A DNA stretch of 64,000 bases from Listeria immobilis (lineage in GTDB: Bacteria > Bacillota > Bacilli > Lactobacillales > Listeriaceae), in assembly GCF_014322765.1 (NCBI RefSeq), contig NZ_JAASTZ010000008.1:92932-156931 (forward strand), written 5' to 3'. Both the position numbers and the translations under genes were made by a program. The notes under the pieces were generated by a model, which was given only the letters and a program-made list of their open reading frames with translations, made no database searches and was not told the DNA's origin. Below, one piece after another: positions 1-9,441 of this stretch (its first letter is position 1; each line of letters begins with the position of its first letter).

Positions 1-1
1 G

Positions 2-79
2 ACTTTACAGGTTGAAAGTGAGCGTTATGTTGGAAGTACTTTTATTTTAACGATACCGTATTGGGATGGAAATGAATAA
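2..79 (+). CDS. C-terminal end of a sensor histidine kinase (partial)
   Basis: Only the last 25 codons are inside the window, read from base 2 to a TAA stop. The tail contains YVGSTFILTIP, which resembles the G2-box/last-strand ending (GSTFxxxxP) of HATPase_c domains in sensor kinases. The gene runs toward the DM13 lipoprotein gene about 100 bases downstream, whose promoter carries direct repeats suitable for an OmpR-type response regulator. A two-component system controlling the next two genes is therefore inferred. The fragment is too short for any finer family call. Confidence 0.6.
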   Translation, partial: TLQVESERYVGSTFILTIPYWDGNE

Positions 80-90
80 ATAAGCGAAAA

Positions 91-145
91 TTTAAGAAAT
101 ACCTAAGAAATCCATAAAAGTTACCTCACTTTTACTTGCTATGAT
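91..145 (+). promoter_or_regulatory. Candidate response-regulator-dependent promoter with 11-bp-spaced direct repeats
   Basis: Three similar blocks lie in register at 11-bp intervals: TTTAAGAAAT (91-100), CCTAAGAAAT (102-111) and CATAAAAGTT (113-122). A good -10 hexamer, TATGAT, is at 140-145, but the -35 position (117-122, AAAGTT) does not fit the consensus and is covered by the third repeat. Direct repeats of this spacing next to a weak -35 are typical of activation by OmpR/PhoB regulators. The partial kinase gene just upstream is the natural partner. Binding itself is inferred. Confidence 0.5.
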
Positions 146-184
146 GAACTAGTAGAAAAAATTAAAGAAGAGGGGTAATTAATT

Positions 185-961
185 ATGAAAGCAAAAGTAG
201 CATTATTTTCTGTAGTATTAGGAGCGGCATTAGTTTTAGGAGCATGTGGTGAGGCCAGTTCTTCTGGCAGTGACAACAAAACCAAAGAAAATAAAGTCAC
301 GATGTCTGATAAGAAAGAAATGCTTATGAAAGAAAATGAAAAAGTGAATTTAATGGGAACGCTGACCGGAACAGGGAGTCACAAAGTAAGTGGTAATGTA
401 GAAATTAAAGATAATAAATTAATGTTAACAGATTTTACGACAGATGAAGGACCAGATTTACATGTCTATTTAGTTAAAGGTAATAATGTAGAAGACGGCG
501 TAGAAATAAGTAAAGTAGACTTAAAAGCTAAAAACCAAAGCTTTGATGTATCCGATAAAGATCTTTCGAAATATGACCATGTGTTGATATACTGCGAAAA
601 AGCGCACGAGGAATTTGGAGCGGCAGCATTAATGGATACGATGGATGAAAGTGCTACGACAGATAGTATGCTTACAGGAATGTTTTCAGGTGCAGGGAGT
701 CATAAGGTTAGTGGAGATGTGACAATGACAGATAATAAGTTGATGTTCACAAATTTTGTGACAGATGAAGGACCAGATCTTCATGTATATTTAACCAAAG
801 ATGGTGATATTGAATCTGGAAAAGAACTAGCTAAAATTGACTTAAAGGCGAAGGAACAAACTTTTTCATTAGATAATATTAATTCAGCAGATTACAATAC
901 AGTCGTAATTTATTGTCAAAAAGCACATGAAACATTCGGGCAAGCAATGTTAAATAGCTGA
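185..961 (+). CDS. Lipoprotein with two tandem DM13 domains
   Basis: A 258-residue exported lipoprotein. The signal peptide ends in the lipobox LGAC with the lipidated Cys at 21, followed by a Ser/Asn/Lys-rich linker. Two homologous domains follow at about residues 55-149 and 162-256. Each contains GSHKVSG, TDEGPDLHVYL and the IYC(E/Q)KAHE(E/T)FG segment with one conserved cysteine (137 and 244). This is the DM13 domain, proposed in the literature to take part in redox or electron transfer outside the membrane. A GGGG-type ribosome site sits before the ATG. The DoxX-like gene starts 13 bases downstream, so the two are probably one transcript. The substrate or partner is unknown. Confidence 0.8.
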   Translation: MKAKVALFSVVLGAALVLGACGEASSSGSDNKTKENKVTMSDKKEMLMKENEKVNLMGTLTGTGSHKVSGNVEIKDNKLMLTDFTTDEGPDLHVYLVKGNNVEDGVEISKVDLKAKNQSFDVSDKDLSKYDHVLIYCEKAHEEFGAAALMDTMDESATTDSMLTGMFSGAGSHKVSGDVTMTDNKLMFTNFVTDEGPDLHVYLTKDGDIESGKELAKIDLKAKEQTFSLDNINSADYNTVVIYCQKAHETFGQAMLNS

Positions 962-974
962 GGGGTGAGGTTCG

Positions 975-1427
975 ATGTTAATTGTCAAACTTAGCGCTAA
1001 TATACTTTTTTCCATTATTCGGGTGGGACTAGGTATTAGTTGGTTGTATCAAGGATGGTTTAAAATACAGGCTCACTTTGATATTTCTGGACTAGTACCA
1101 AGTGTCATTGGAAATACAGATTCGCCAGACTGGTATAAAGCTTTTATGGAAAATATTGTTGGTCCAAATACAGCGTTATTTAATATTTTAATACCTTGGG
1201 GAGAACTTTTAGTTGGTCTTGGTTTAATAGTTGGGGCTTTAACTCTCCCAGCACTAATAGCGGGAATATTTATGGGGATTAATTATTGGTTAGCAGATAT
1301 GATTTATATTTATCCTATACAATTAGCGATTGGTATAGTCTTACTTCTTTGTTTAAAGCAAGCAAATTATTTTAGCTTAACAAATCTATTCATTTTTTTT
1401 CGAACAAAACAAAGGAATAAAACATAA
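975..1427 (+). CDS. DoxX-family integral membrane protein
   Basis: A 150-residue protein with about four hydrophobic segments. The N-terminal motif RVGLGISWLYQGWFKIQ and the later WGELLVGLGLIVG segment are characteristic of the DoxX/DoxD family, small quinone-interacting or redox-associated membrane proteins. The start ATG follows GAGGGGTGAGG at good spacing. It directly follows the DM13 lipoprotein, which suggests a membrane-anchored redox pair at the cell surface. That pairing is inference from gene order. A strong bidirectional terminator follows immediately. Confidence 0.72.
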   Translation: MLIVKLSANILFSIIRVGLGISWLYQGWFKIQAHFDISGLVPSVIGNTDSPDWYKAFMENIVGPNTALFNILIPWGELLVGLGLIVGALTLPALIAGIFMGINYWLADMIYIYPIQLAIGIVLLLCLKQANYFSLTNLFIFFRTKQRNKT

Positions 1428-1430
1428 GTA

Positions 1431-1466
1431 AAAAAGTAGCGCCCAACATAATGAGCGCTACTTTTT
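1431..1466. terminator. Bidirectional intrinsic terminator
   Basis: Perfect 12-base arms (AAAAAGTAGCGC and GCGCTACTTTTT) lie between the convergent DoxX and hydrolase genes, so A/T tracts serve both strands. Confidence 0.9.
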
Positions 1467-2424
1467 ACATTGTTTTATTTAAAAATTGCCGCACTTTTTC
1501 TTCATAGGTTGTTGGATCTACTGTAAAAGCTTGTCCGTGTTCAGCCCCTTTTACAATCCATTTTTCTTTATAACTATTAGTGGCTTCGTACAGTTCGTCT
1601 ACCATATAAGTTGGGACAAACGCATCTTTATCACCGTGAATGTAGAAAATGGGTAAATCAGTTTTTGCAACAGCATTCGTCGCGCTAGCTTCACTAAAGT
1701 AAAAGCCTTCTTTGAATTTATTAATTAGGCTGGCGGTTGGGATAATTGGGAAACTTGGTAAATGAAACATTGCTTTTAGTTGATAAGAAAGTTCTGCGTC
1801 CATGGAAGTGTAGCCACAATCTGCAATAATACTTTTGACTTGTTTTGGCAAATTTTCCCCACTAGTCATTAAAACGGTGGAGCTACCCATGGAAACCCCA
1901 TGTAAAGCAATGGTTTCATCTTCCCCATTTCTATCAATCACTTGATTAATCCATTGTACATAATCTTTTCGTTCTGGCCAGCCAAAACCAATATTTTCGC
2001 CTTCACTTTCCCCGTGCGCTCTGGCATCGGGCATTAAAACGTTATAACCAAATTTTTCATGATACATCTTTGCAAGTCCCGCCATTTCGACTTTACCACT
2101 TTTGCCGCGGTAGCCATGGGCAAGAATAATAGTTGTATTAGAAGGTTGAGTAGCTTCTAAATAATTGGCTTCTAGTTTTAGATTATCACTTGATTTTTCT
2201 GTCCAATGAATGAGTTTTTGGTTTTCCATCCACGCTTGATTTTCTACTCGATTTTTCTTGGCTAGTTTGGCAGTTGCACTTGTCACATCGGTTGTCGGCT
2301 GATCATCCATACTTGTATTATCGCGAGCTAACGCATAGCTGTATAAATAAAAACTTGCGCTAATAGTAATAATAAGAAGTAATCCAATCAAAATAGAACC
2401 AGAAATAATTAAAATCTTTTTCAT
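1465..2424 (-). CDS. Membrane-anchored alpha/beta hydrolase
   Basis: A 319-residue serine hydrolase with one N-terminal hydrophobic segment (about residues 4-30) that probably anchors the catalytic domain outside the membrane. The fold is shown by the oxyanion motif HGYRG (103-107), the nucleophile elbow GVSMG with Ser178, the acid in HGDKD (Asp267) and His296 in GAEHG. It resembles the cephalosporin-C-deacetylase-like or YqkD-type hydrolases of Bacillus. The substrate is not evident. AAGGAG precedes the ATG. It runs in the same direction as the ABC-F gene, 23 bases downstream of that gene's stop. Confidence 0.82.
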   Translation of the reverse strand: MKKILIISGSILIGLLLIITISASFYLYSYALARDNTSMDDQPTTDVTSATAKLAKKNRVENQAWMENQKLIHWTEKSSDNLKLEANYLEATQPSNTTIILAHGYRGKSGKVEMAGLAKMYHEKFGYNVLMPDARAHGESEGENIGFGWPERKDYVQWINQVIDRNGEDETIALHGVSMGSSTVLMTSGENLPKQVKSIIADCGYTSMDAELSYQLKAMFHLPSFPIIPTASLINKFKEGFYFSEASATNAVAKTDLPIFYIHGDKDAFVPTYMVDELYEATNSYKEKWIVKGAEHGQAFTVDPTTYEEKVRQFLNKTM

Positions 2425-2447
2425 TGTATGCTCCTTTTTTATGCAGA

Positions 2448-4400
2448 TTATATAGATTCTAGTTCTTCACTTATTTCTTCCCATTCTTCCATTAATTTTT
2501 CTACAATCTCTTTTGCAGCATCTAATTTTCCAGTGATTTCAAGCGTTTTTTCATGATCTTGAAAAATTTCTGGTTTGGTTAACTCAAGTTCGAGTGCAGC
2601 GATTATTGTATCTGTTTCTTCCATTTGTTGCTCAATTTCTTCTAGTTTGCGTTTTCTTTGACGAAGCAATTTTTGCTGTTCTTTTTCTTCTTGATAATTT
2701 CTTTTGCGCATCGAAGCAGTGGCAGCTACTTCTTCGCCGTTTTCCCTGCGTTCTTCTGCCTCTAATCGTGCGAGTTCTTTCATTTCAGCTAATTTTTCTT
2801 GATAATAGTCATAGTCGCCGAGGAAGACAGTTGCTTTTTCGGGCGCTAGTTCGACTACTTTGGAAGCGATACGGTTAATGAAGTAACGGTCATGGGATAC
2901 AAATAAAATCGTTCCTTCAAAATCAATTAAAGCAGCTTCTAAAACTTCCTTACTTTCAATGTCTAAATGGTTGGTGGGCTCATCTAGAATAAGGACATTT
3001 GCTTGAAGTAAAGTGAGTTTTGCGAGTGCGAGCCTTGCTTTTTCGCCACCACTAAGCGACTGGACATTTTTTAAAACATCATCATCCGAAAATAAAAAAT
3101 TACCAAGTGTTGTACGGATATTAACTTCATTTAGCTCTGGATAATCGTCCCAAAGCTCCATTAAAACGGTTTTATTCGATGTAAGTTTTGCTTGTTCTTG
3201 GTCATAGTAACCAATTTTCACACCAGCTCCAAAATGAAAGTCACCACTAAGCGGCGGAAGATCACGTATAAGTGTTTTTAAAAGGGTAGATTTGCCAATT
3301 CCATTTGGGCCAACCAGCGCTAGACTATCTTGACGTTTCATTTCAAAAGTAAGGTCTTCGGCGACTTGCTTATCTTTGGCATAACCAATACTAAGCTTAT
3401 CTACCATGAGAACATCTTTACCTGTTTGTTTTTCAAAATGAAAACCAAAATGAGCAGCTTTTTCATCGCCTTTAGGTCGGTCTAAAATATCCATTTTTTC
3501 TAATTGTTTTCGTCTGCTCTGCGCTCGTTTTGTTGTGGATGCACGGACAAGGTTTCTTGCAACAAAGTCTTCTAATTTAGCAATCTGCTTTTGTTGCTTA
3601 TCAAACTCTTTCCACATTTGCTCTAATTTTGCTTGTTTTTGGCTAACAAAAGAACTGTAATTACCTTTGTAATGTTCTATTTTCGTTCGACTGATTTCAT
3701 AGACTTGATTAACTACTTTATCTAGAAAATAACGGTCATGGGAAACAATCAGCAGGGATCCGTTGTAATTTTGCAAGTAGGTTTCTAACCATGATAAAGT
3801 TTCAATGTCTAAATGGTTAGTGGGTTCATCAAGCACAAGGATATCTTGTTTTGCAAGTAGCAGTTTAGCTAGTGCCAGCCGCGTTTTTTGACCCCCGCTT
3901 AACGAGGCGATTTCTACTTCATAATCGGCAGGATAAAAGCGAAGACCATTTAAAACGGAACGAATTTCTGCTTCATATGTATATCCGCCACTTTCTTTAA
4001 ATGTATGTTGCAAGGTGTCATAGTCTTTCATTAATGCTTGATAATTTTCAGGATGGTTATAAAGTTCTGGTTCACCCAGCCGAACTTCCATTTCATGTAG
4101 ATCTTGTTCCATTTTTCGAAGGGATGCGAAAACACTCAGCATTTCGTCCCAAATCGTCTTAGTAGATTCTAGCCCGGTGTTTTGTGCTAAATAACCAATT
4201 TCTACACTTTTAGGTTTGGAAATCATGCCGTTATCATAGCTCATTTTTCCAGCAATAATTTTAAGTAGCGTTGATTTTCCAGCACCGTTTCGACCGACTA
4301 AAGCTATACGGTCACCCGTTTTTACTTCTAATTTAATATTATCCAAAATAACTTCTGCACCGAAGAATTTAGAAATTTGCTGAACTTGTAATAAAATCAT
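2448..4400 (-). CDS. ydiF: ABC-F family ATPase (YdiF-like)
   Basis: A soluble protein of 650 residues with two ABC ATPase domains and no membrane segments, the ABC-F layout of ribosome-associated translation factors. Domain 1 has Walker A GRNGAGKST (36-44) and SLSGGQ. Domain 2 has GPNGIGKST and SLSGGE. A charged linker rich in Lys/Arg joins them, and a coiled-coil tail of about 90 residues ends the protein. An open frame extends 56 codons upstream, but the ATG at 4400 has GGAGAGAG in front and begins directly with the conserved MILLQVQQI, so I use it. In Bacillus subtilis the homologue ydiF lies in the same rex-groES neighbourhood. Confidence 0.9.
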   Translation of the reverse strand: MILLQVQQISKFFGAEVILDNIKLEVKTGDRIALVGRNGAGKSTLLKIIAGKMSYDNGMISKPKSVEIGYLAQNTGLESTKTIWDEMLSVFASLRKMEQDLHEMEVRLGEPELYNHPENYQALMKDYDTLQHTFKESGGYTYEAEIRSVLNGLRFYPADYEVEIASLSGGQKTRLALAKLLLAKQDILVLDEPTNHLDIETLSWLETYLQNYNGSLLIVSHDRYFLDKVVNQVYEISRTKIEHYKGNYSSFVSQKQAKLEQMWKEFDKQQKQIAKLEDFVARNLVRASTTKRAQSRRKQLEKMDILDRPKGDEKAAHFGFHFEKQTGKDVLMVDKLSIGYAKDKQVAEDLTFEMKRQDSLALVGPNGIGKSTLLKTLIRDLPPLSGDFHFGAGVKIGYYDQEQAKLTSNKTVLMELWDDYPELNEVNIRTTLGNFLFSDDDVLKNVQSLSGGEKARLALAKLTLLQANVLILDEPTNHLDIESKEVLEAALIDFEGTILFVSHDRYFINRIASKVVELAPEKATVFLGDYDYYQEKLAEMKELARLEAEERRENGEEVAATASMRKRNYQEEKEQQKLLRQRKRKLEEIEQQMEETDTIIAALELELTKPEIFQDHEKTLEITGKLDAAKEIVEKLMEEWEEISEELESI

Positions 4401-4421
4401 ATTCTCTCTCCTCGAATGTTC

Positions 4422-4427
4422 TCTATA
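4422..4427 (-). promoter_or_regulatory. Likely promoter of the ABC-F gene (extended -10)
   Basis: On the minus strand the sequence TGGTATAGA is an extended -10 placed just upstream of the ribosome site and ATG at 4400. No strong -35 is visible. Confidence 0.45.
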
Positions 4428-4598
4428 CCAGTTTATCTTAAAAGTTAAGTAATCGCAATGTAACCGCCGTTTGTTTAATATTAGGTTAGTTTGTGAAATC
4501 GCTCGCATTATTTGTGATTTTAGCGTAAAATAGAAAAGAAGGATAAGACAAGATATTTTGCAGGACAAAACTTTGCTCTAAAGTTGTGAGCAAAAAGT

Positions 4599-4664
4599 TT
4601 GTGCATTCCTTGTGAAATGTTTATAGTATATAAGCAAGCATGTGAAAGGAAGTACAGTTCACAA
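4599..4664 (+). promoter_or_regulatory. rex promoter with Rex-like half-sites
   Basis: A plausible SigA promoter is TTGTGC (4599-4604), a 17-base spacer, and TATAGT (4622-4627). TTGTGAA (4610-4616) lies between these hexamers. TGTGAA (4641-4646) and TTCACAA (4658-4664) follow downstream as an inverted pair 11 bases apart. TTGTGA/TCACAA halves are the core of Rex operators, which normally have short spacers, so the spacing here is atypical. Autoregulation is an inference. Confidence 0.4.
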
Positions 4665-4709
4665 AAGCTTCAAACTTCAGAAAAAATTTAAGAAGAAGGG
4701 ACAGAAGGC

Positions 4710-5357
4710 ATGATGGAGGAAACAACAAAAATTCCACAAGCGACAGCAAAGCGCTTACCCTTATATCATCGTTACTTGAAATACCTAGATGAGTCAGGTA
4801 AGGAACGAGTATCATCAGCAGAACTGAGTGAAGCTGTGAAAGTTGATTCAGCGACGATTCGACGTGATTTTTCATATTTTGGTGCATTAGGCAAGAAAGG
4901 ATACGGGTATAACGTTTCATACATACTCGACTTCTTTAGTAAAACACTTAGTCAAGACAAACAAACAAATGTAGCATTAATTGGTGTTGGAAACCTTGGG
5001 ACAGCACTATTACATTATAATTTCATGAAAAACAATAATATCAAAATCGTTGCTGCATTCGATGTAGATCCAGCGAAAGTAGGTAGTGTGCAACAAGATA
5101 TTCCTATTTATCACTTAAATGATATGGAAGAAATTGTTCGTGAAAATGGTGTAGAAGTAGTTATTCTTACGGTTCCAGCTGACGAGGCGCAAGTAACTGT
5201 GGATCGCTTAATCGAAGCAGATGTAAAAGGGATTTTAAACTTTACACCAGCTCGTATCAGTGTTCCAAAACAAGTTCGTGTACATCACATCGATCTTACA
5301 ACCGAATTACAAACATTGATTTATTTCCTAGAAAACTATCCGGCGAAAACCGAATAA
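4710..5357 (+). CDS. rex: Redox-sensing transcriptional repressor Rex
   Basis: A 215-residue NADH/NAD+ sensor. Residues 1-80 form a winged helix, with the recognition segment [26 protein letters not shown] strongly conserved. From about 88 there is a Rossmann domain with GVGNLG (92-97) for the dinucleotide. Length and sequence match Bacillus Rex. Known members bind DNA when NAD+ is high and release it when NADH rises, which derepresses fermentation and alternative respiration genes. A second ATG lies one codon on and either could serve; the conserved region begins at [13 protein letters not shown]. The gene stands alone, closed by its own terminator. Confidence 0.96.
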   Translation: MMEETTKIPQATAKRLPLYHRYLKYLDESGKERVSSAELSEAVKVDSATIRRDFSYFGALGKKGYGYNVSYILDFFSKTLSQDKQTNVALIGVGNLGTALLHYNFMKNNNIKIVAAFDVDPAKVGSVQQDIPIYHLNDMEEIVRENGVEVVILTVPADEAQVTVDRLIEADVKGILNFTPARISVPKQVRVHHIDLTTELQTLIYFLENYPAKTE

Positions 5358-5406
5358 AAAAATCTGTAGAAGGTAAGCAAAAACTTGCTTTCTACAGATT
5401 TTTTTT
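5356..5406. terminator. Bidirectional terminator between rex and ydiK
   Basis: A long hairpin with arms AAAAAATCTGTAGAA and TTCTACAGATTTTTT and an inner GCAA/TTGC pair. The 3' arm covers the end of the small minus-strand gene. Confidence 0.9.
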
Positions 5407-5592
5407 ATGCCGTCTTTTAAGCCCAACAATAATCAAGCCAATACCAATGCCAAAATCAATCATCGTCACGACAATTAAAATATAGGCCATAATATCATAG
5501 TCGTATTCTACTATACGATCAAAAGTAAAGTAGCTAAATACTAATCCAAGTGCAAAATAAAGAAAACTTTGCTTGATTAATGAATTTTTCAT
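5392..5592 (-). CDS. ydiK: YdiK-like small membrane protein (DUF4305)
   Basis: A 66-residue protein with two hydrophobic segments and a basic C-terminus (KRRHKK). Position and layout match Bacillus ydiK, which also follows ydiL beside groES. A TTG five codons further upstream is in frame, but the GGAGG that would serve this gene overlaps it, so the ATG at 5592 is the real start. The upstream gene's stop ends one base before this start, and its last codons contain the ribosome site, so translation is probably coupled. Function unknown. Confidence 0.8.
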   Translation of the reverse strand: MKNSLIKQSFLYFALGLVFSYFTFDRIVEYDYDIMAYILIVVTMIDFGIGIGLIIVGLKRRHKKNL

Positions 5593-5593
5593 A

Positions 5594-6280
5594 TCAACCT
5601 CCAATAAAACCTAAACTTATTAATAAAACAATGGTATTCATTAAAATATGAGCCCCCATCGAAACGGAAATTCGTTTGGTTTTCGTATAAAGAAAACAAA
5701 GGATTAGCCCGATAACAAAATAAGTAAGTAAGAAGGAAATATCGCCATGAAGCAAACCGAAGAAAAGCGAACTAATCACCGCAGCGACATGGATATTCAT
5801 CACATTACTTAAACCACCAAAAATCACTTTTCTAAAAACAAGTTCTTCTAAAATAGGTCCAAGAATAGAAATAAATAACAAGAAAATCGGAGCTGCTTTT
5901 GTTAAATTCACAAGTCGTTCCGTATTAACAGATTCATTAATACTACCAGAAATCAGCGAAATAATAATACTACAAATGATTTGCGCAAAATATAAACCAA
6001 TGACTCCACCAATAACCCAAAGGACACTACGTAGCGGCGGCATTTTTTCACCAAGAATGATTTTATTTTCTTCAGGCTTTTTATAAAGAAGTGCGAAAAT
6101 AATAATCAGCGAAAGAATATTAGAAAAAATCGACCAAATAATCATACTATAAGCATTGGCATCTACACTGGAAATGGAAGTAGTGCTCATAAAAATATGA
6201 TAAACAATTGGAATCCCAACAGAAGCAGAAAAAAGTAGTAATAAATAAACAAAAACAATCGTCAAATAACGTTTAGCCAA
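5594..6280 (-). CDS. ydiL: CPBP-family intramembrane metalloprotease (YdiL-like)
   Basis: A 228-residue polytopic membrane protein of the CAAX protease/bacteriocin-processing family. The three diagnostic motifs are present: EELVFR (Glu145-Glu146 to Arg150), FFGLLH (His178) and HILMN (His211, Asn215). They are expected to bind the catalytic metal inside the membrane. It is divergent from groES and transcribed toward ydiK. Bacterial members are often linked to peptide maturation or immunity, but no such partner is next to it here. Substrate unknown. Confidence 0.86.
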   Translation of the reverse strand: MAKRYLTIVFVYLLLLFSASVGIPIVYHIFMSTTSISSVDANAYSMIIWSIFSNILSLIIIFALLYKKPEENKIILGEKMPPLRSVLWVIGGVIGLYFAQIICSIIISLISGSINESVNTERLVNLTKAAPIFLLFISILGPILEELVFRKVIFGGLSNVMNIHVAAVISSLFFGLLHGDISFLLTYFVIGLILCFLYTKTKRISVSMGAHILMNTIVLLISLGFIGG

Positions 6281-6351
6281 AAAAACGCATCTCCTCTATA
6301 TAAATCAAATTCAGCTAAAAGTGTTTAAAATAAACAGAAATAACTCTTCTT

Positions 6352-6380
6352 ATTGTACAAGTTATCTGACACTAGCGCAA
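6352..6380 (-). promoter_or_regulatory. SigA-type promoter for ydiL-ydiK
   Basis: On the minus strand TTGCGC (6375-6380) and TACAAT (6352-6357) are separated by exactly 17 bases, with TTG in front of the -10. Confidence 0.6.
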
Positions 6381-6412
6381 ATTAGAATTCTCTCATTTTT
6401 GAACGTTTATAC

Positions 6413-6440
6413 TTGCATTTTTTGTCAGGTTTGGTATCAT
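6413..6440 (+). promoter_or_regulatory. groESL promoter
   Basis: TTGCAT (6413-6418), 16 bases, then TATCAT (6435-6440). It lies directly upstream of the CIRCE operator, so a bound HrcA would sit at the transcription start. Confidence 0.65.
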
Positions 6441-6450
6441 AATAACTGTG

Positions 6451-6477
6451 TTAGCACTCTAATGTGTCGAGTGCTAA
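6451..6477 (+). promoter_or_regulatory. CIRCE element (HrcA operator)
   Basis: A perfect TTAGCACTC - 9 bases - GAGTGCTAA inverted repeat, the canonical CIRCE operator for the heat-shock repressor HrcA, between the promoter and the groES ribosome site. Confidence 0.98.
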
Positions 6478-6514
6478 AATGAAAGTTCAACTATATCAGA
6501 GGAGGTCATTTACA

Positions 6515-6799
6515 TTGTTAAAACCATTAGGAGATCGTGTTGTAATTGAGGTACTGGAAGCAGAGGAAAAAACAGCAAGTGGTATTGTATTACCAGACTC
6601 TGCGAAAGAAAAGCCACAAACAGGTAAAATTATTGCAGTTGGCTCAGGTCGTGTCCTTGAAAACGGATCAAAAGAATCACTTGAAGTAGTCGAAGGTGAC
6701 ACAGTTATTTTTGCAAAATACTCTGGAACTGAAGTGACATATGAAGGCACGGACTACTTGATTTTACGTGAAAGTGACATTTTAGCAATTACCAAATAA
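6515..6799 (+). CDS. groES: Co-chaperonin GroES
   Basis: A 94-residue 10-kDa chaperonin that caps the GroEL ring. The protein begins at the TTG codon ([12 protein letters not shown] aligned with MLKPLGDR in relatives), with GAGGAGG ten bases upstream. A longer frame reaching back into the CIRCE element has no ribosome site and is not the gene. The mobile-loop segment [17 protein letters not shown] and the C-terminal LRESDILA are conserved. groEL follows 31 bases later in the same operon. Confidence 0.96.
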   Translation: MLKPLGDRVVIEVLEAEEKTASGIVLPDSAKEKPQTGKIIAVGSGRVLENGSKESLEVVEGDTVIFAKYSGTEVTYEGTDYLILRESDILAITK

Positions 6800-6809
6800 T
6801 AAAACTTAA

Positions 6810-8459
<1,650 letters not shown>

Positions 8460-8487
8460 CCCGTCTATTGAAATGGATTTATTTAAG

Positions 8488-8519
8488 AGATCTCTGATTT
8501 TTTCAGAGATCTTTTTTTA
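8488..8519 (+). terminator. groESL terminator
   Basis: Arms AGATCTCTGA (8488-8497) and TCAGAGATCT (8503-8512) followed by a T run. Confidence 0.93.
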
Positions 8520-8765
8520 TGCAAATATACAATAATAAAGCTAAAGTTGTTTTATATTTACGATTAAAAAAAGACACAAAGCCTTCGATGGAATAGCTAG
8601 AGCAAAATAAACTAACAAGAATTATAACAAACAACACTTTATTATTCTCGTATTTCTTTTACCAAAAACCAATTCTTGTCACACACTTAACAACTTTGGG
8701 ACCCAAACACATGTAAGTAAATCCCATCACCTTGTTATAATAAAAGAAAAGGAGATGTGCTTGTT

Positions 8766-8975
8766 ATGAGAGAAAATTCTATTATCGGTCGAATTATTGC
8801 ATTATTAGCCATTTGCTTTGCTTTTTTCAATCCGAAAACAGTCACATATTGGCTTGGTGTACGTCCGGAATCTGGTCCGGCATGGTATCTTACAACAATT
8901 GTTGCATGCGGAATTGCAGTGTATGTATTGATTGATTTGGTGAAAAAAATAAAACGAAGAAAAACAGCAGAATAA
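8766..8975 (+). CDS. Small membrane protein, unknown function
   Basis: A 69-residue protein with two hydrophobic stretches (about residues 5-22 and 37-56) and a basic tail KKIKRRK. A GTG nine bases upstream is in frame but is almost touching the AAAGGAG site; the ATG at 8766 has better spacing. A TATAAT box at 8736-8741 lies about 25 bases upstream. I do not recognise a family. In L. monocytogenes, as I remember it, the bile-salt hydrolase gene lies between groEL and the homologue of this gene; here there is none. Confidence 0.65.
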   Translation: MRENSIIGRIIALLAICFAFFNPKTVTYWLGVRPESGPAWYLTTIVACGIAVYVLIDLVKKIKRRKTAE

Positions 8976-9019
8976 TCTATTTCATGGTATACTACTAAAA
9001 AAACGACTAGGAGCAAACC

Positions 9020-9415
9020 ATGAACTGGATACGCATAAGTAGTATAATAATAGTTGGTTTTACAGCAATTGGAGCAATTTATGGAGGGCTAACATTTATT
9101 TTTACGCCAAACGGAGATTTATTATCACTTTCGCCAGGATTATTAGAAGGCTCTCCATTTGTAGATTACTTAATACCAGGAATATTTTTACTTGTATTTA
9201 TTGGCATATTCCATTTTGCAGCACTTATTTACTTATTAAAAAAATTACCTCGAACGAAAGAGGTTATGTTTGCGGCCGCGTTAGTTTTTGCTGTTTGGAT
9301 GATTGTACAGTTATTTATAATCGGTTATATTTTTATTTTACAGCTCATTTTTTTAGCTGTCGCAATAGTTGAAATGATTTTAGCAGTACAACTAAAAAAA
9401 GGAATCAATGCCTAA
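9020..9415 (+). CDS. Four-helix membrane protein, unknown function
   Basis: A 131-residue protein with four hydrophobic segments at about 5-28, 50-75, 82-103 and 105-126. The start ATG follows GGAG at good distance. It lies 44 bases after another small membrane gene and ends in a bidirectional terminator shared with mscL. No catalytic motif is visible and no function can be assigned. Confidence 0.65.
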   Translation: MNWIRISSIIIVGFTAIGAIYGGLTFIFTPNGDLLSLSPGLLEGSPFVDYLIPGIFLLVFIGIFHFAALIYLLKKLPRTKEVMFAAALVFAVWMIVQLFIIGYIFILQLIFLAVAIVEMILAVQLKKGINA

Positions 9416-9440
9416 TTTTACAGGCATTGATTCCTTTTTT
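9395..9440. terminator. Bidirectional terminator
   Basis: Arms GGAATCAATGCC and GGCATTGATTCC flanked by A and T runs, between the convergent membrane-protein gene and mscL. Confidence 0.93.
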
Positions 9441-9441
9441 A

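Noticed and set aside
4401..4568. In-frame extension of the ABC-F protein by 56 residues
   Set aside because: The extension has no ribosome site and is not part of the family's N-terminus; the ATG at 4400 with GGAGAGAG is the proper start.
4621..4920. Minus-strand frame across the start of rex
   Set aside because: Lies antisense to the conserved rex coding region with no ribosome site; a shadow.
8690..8704. Possible PrfA-box-like TTAACA sequence upstream of the small membrane gene
   Set aside because: Only one half matches; the second half of the palindrome is missing.
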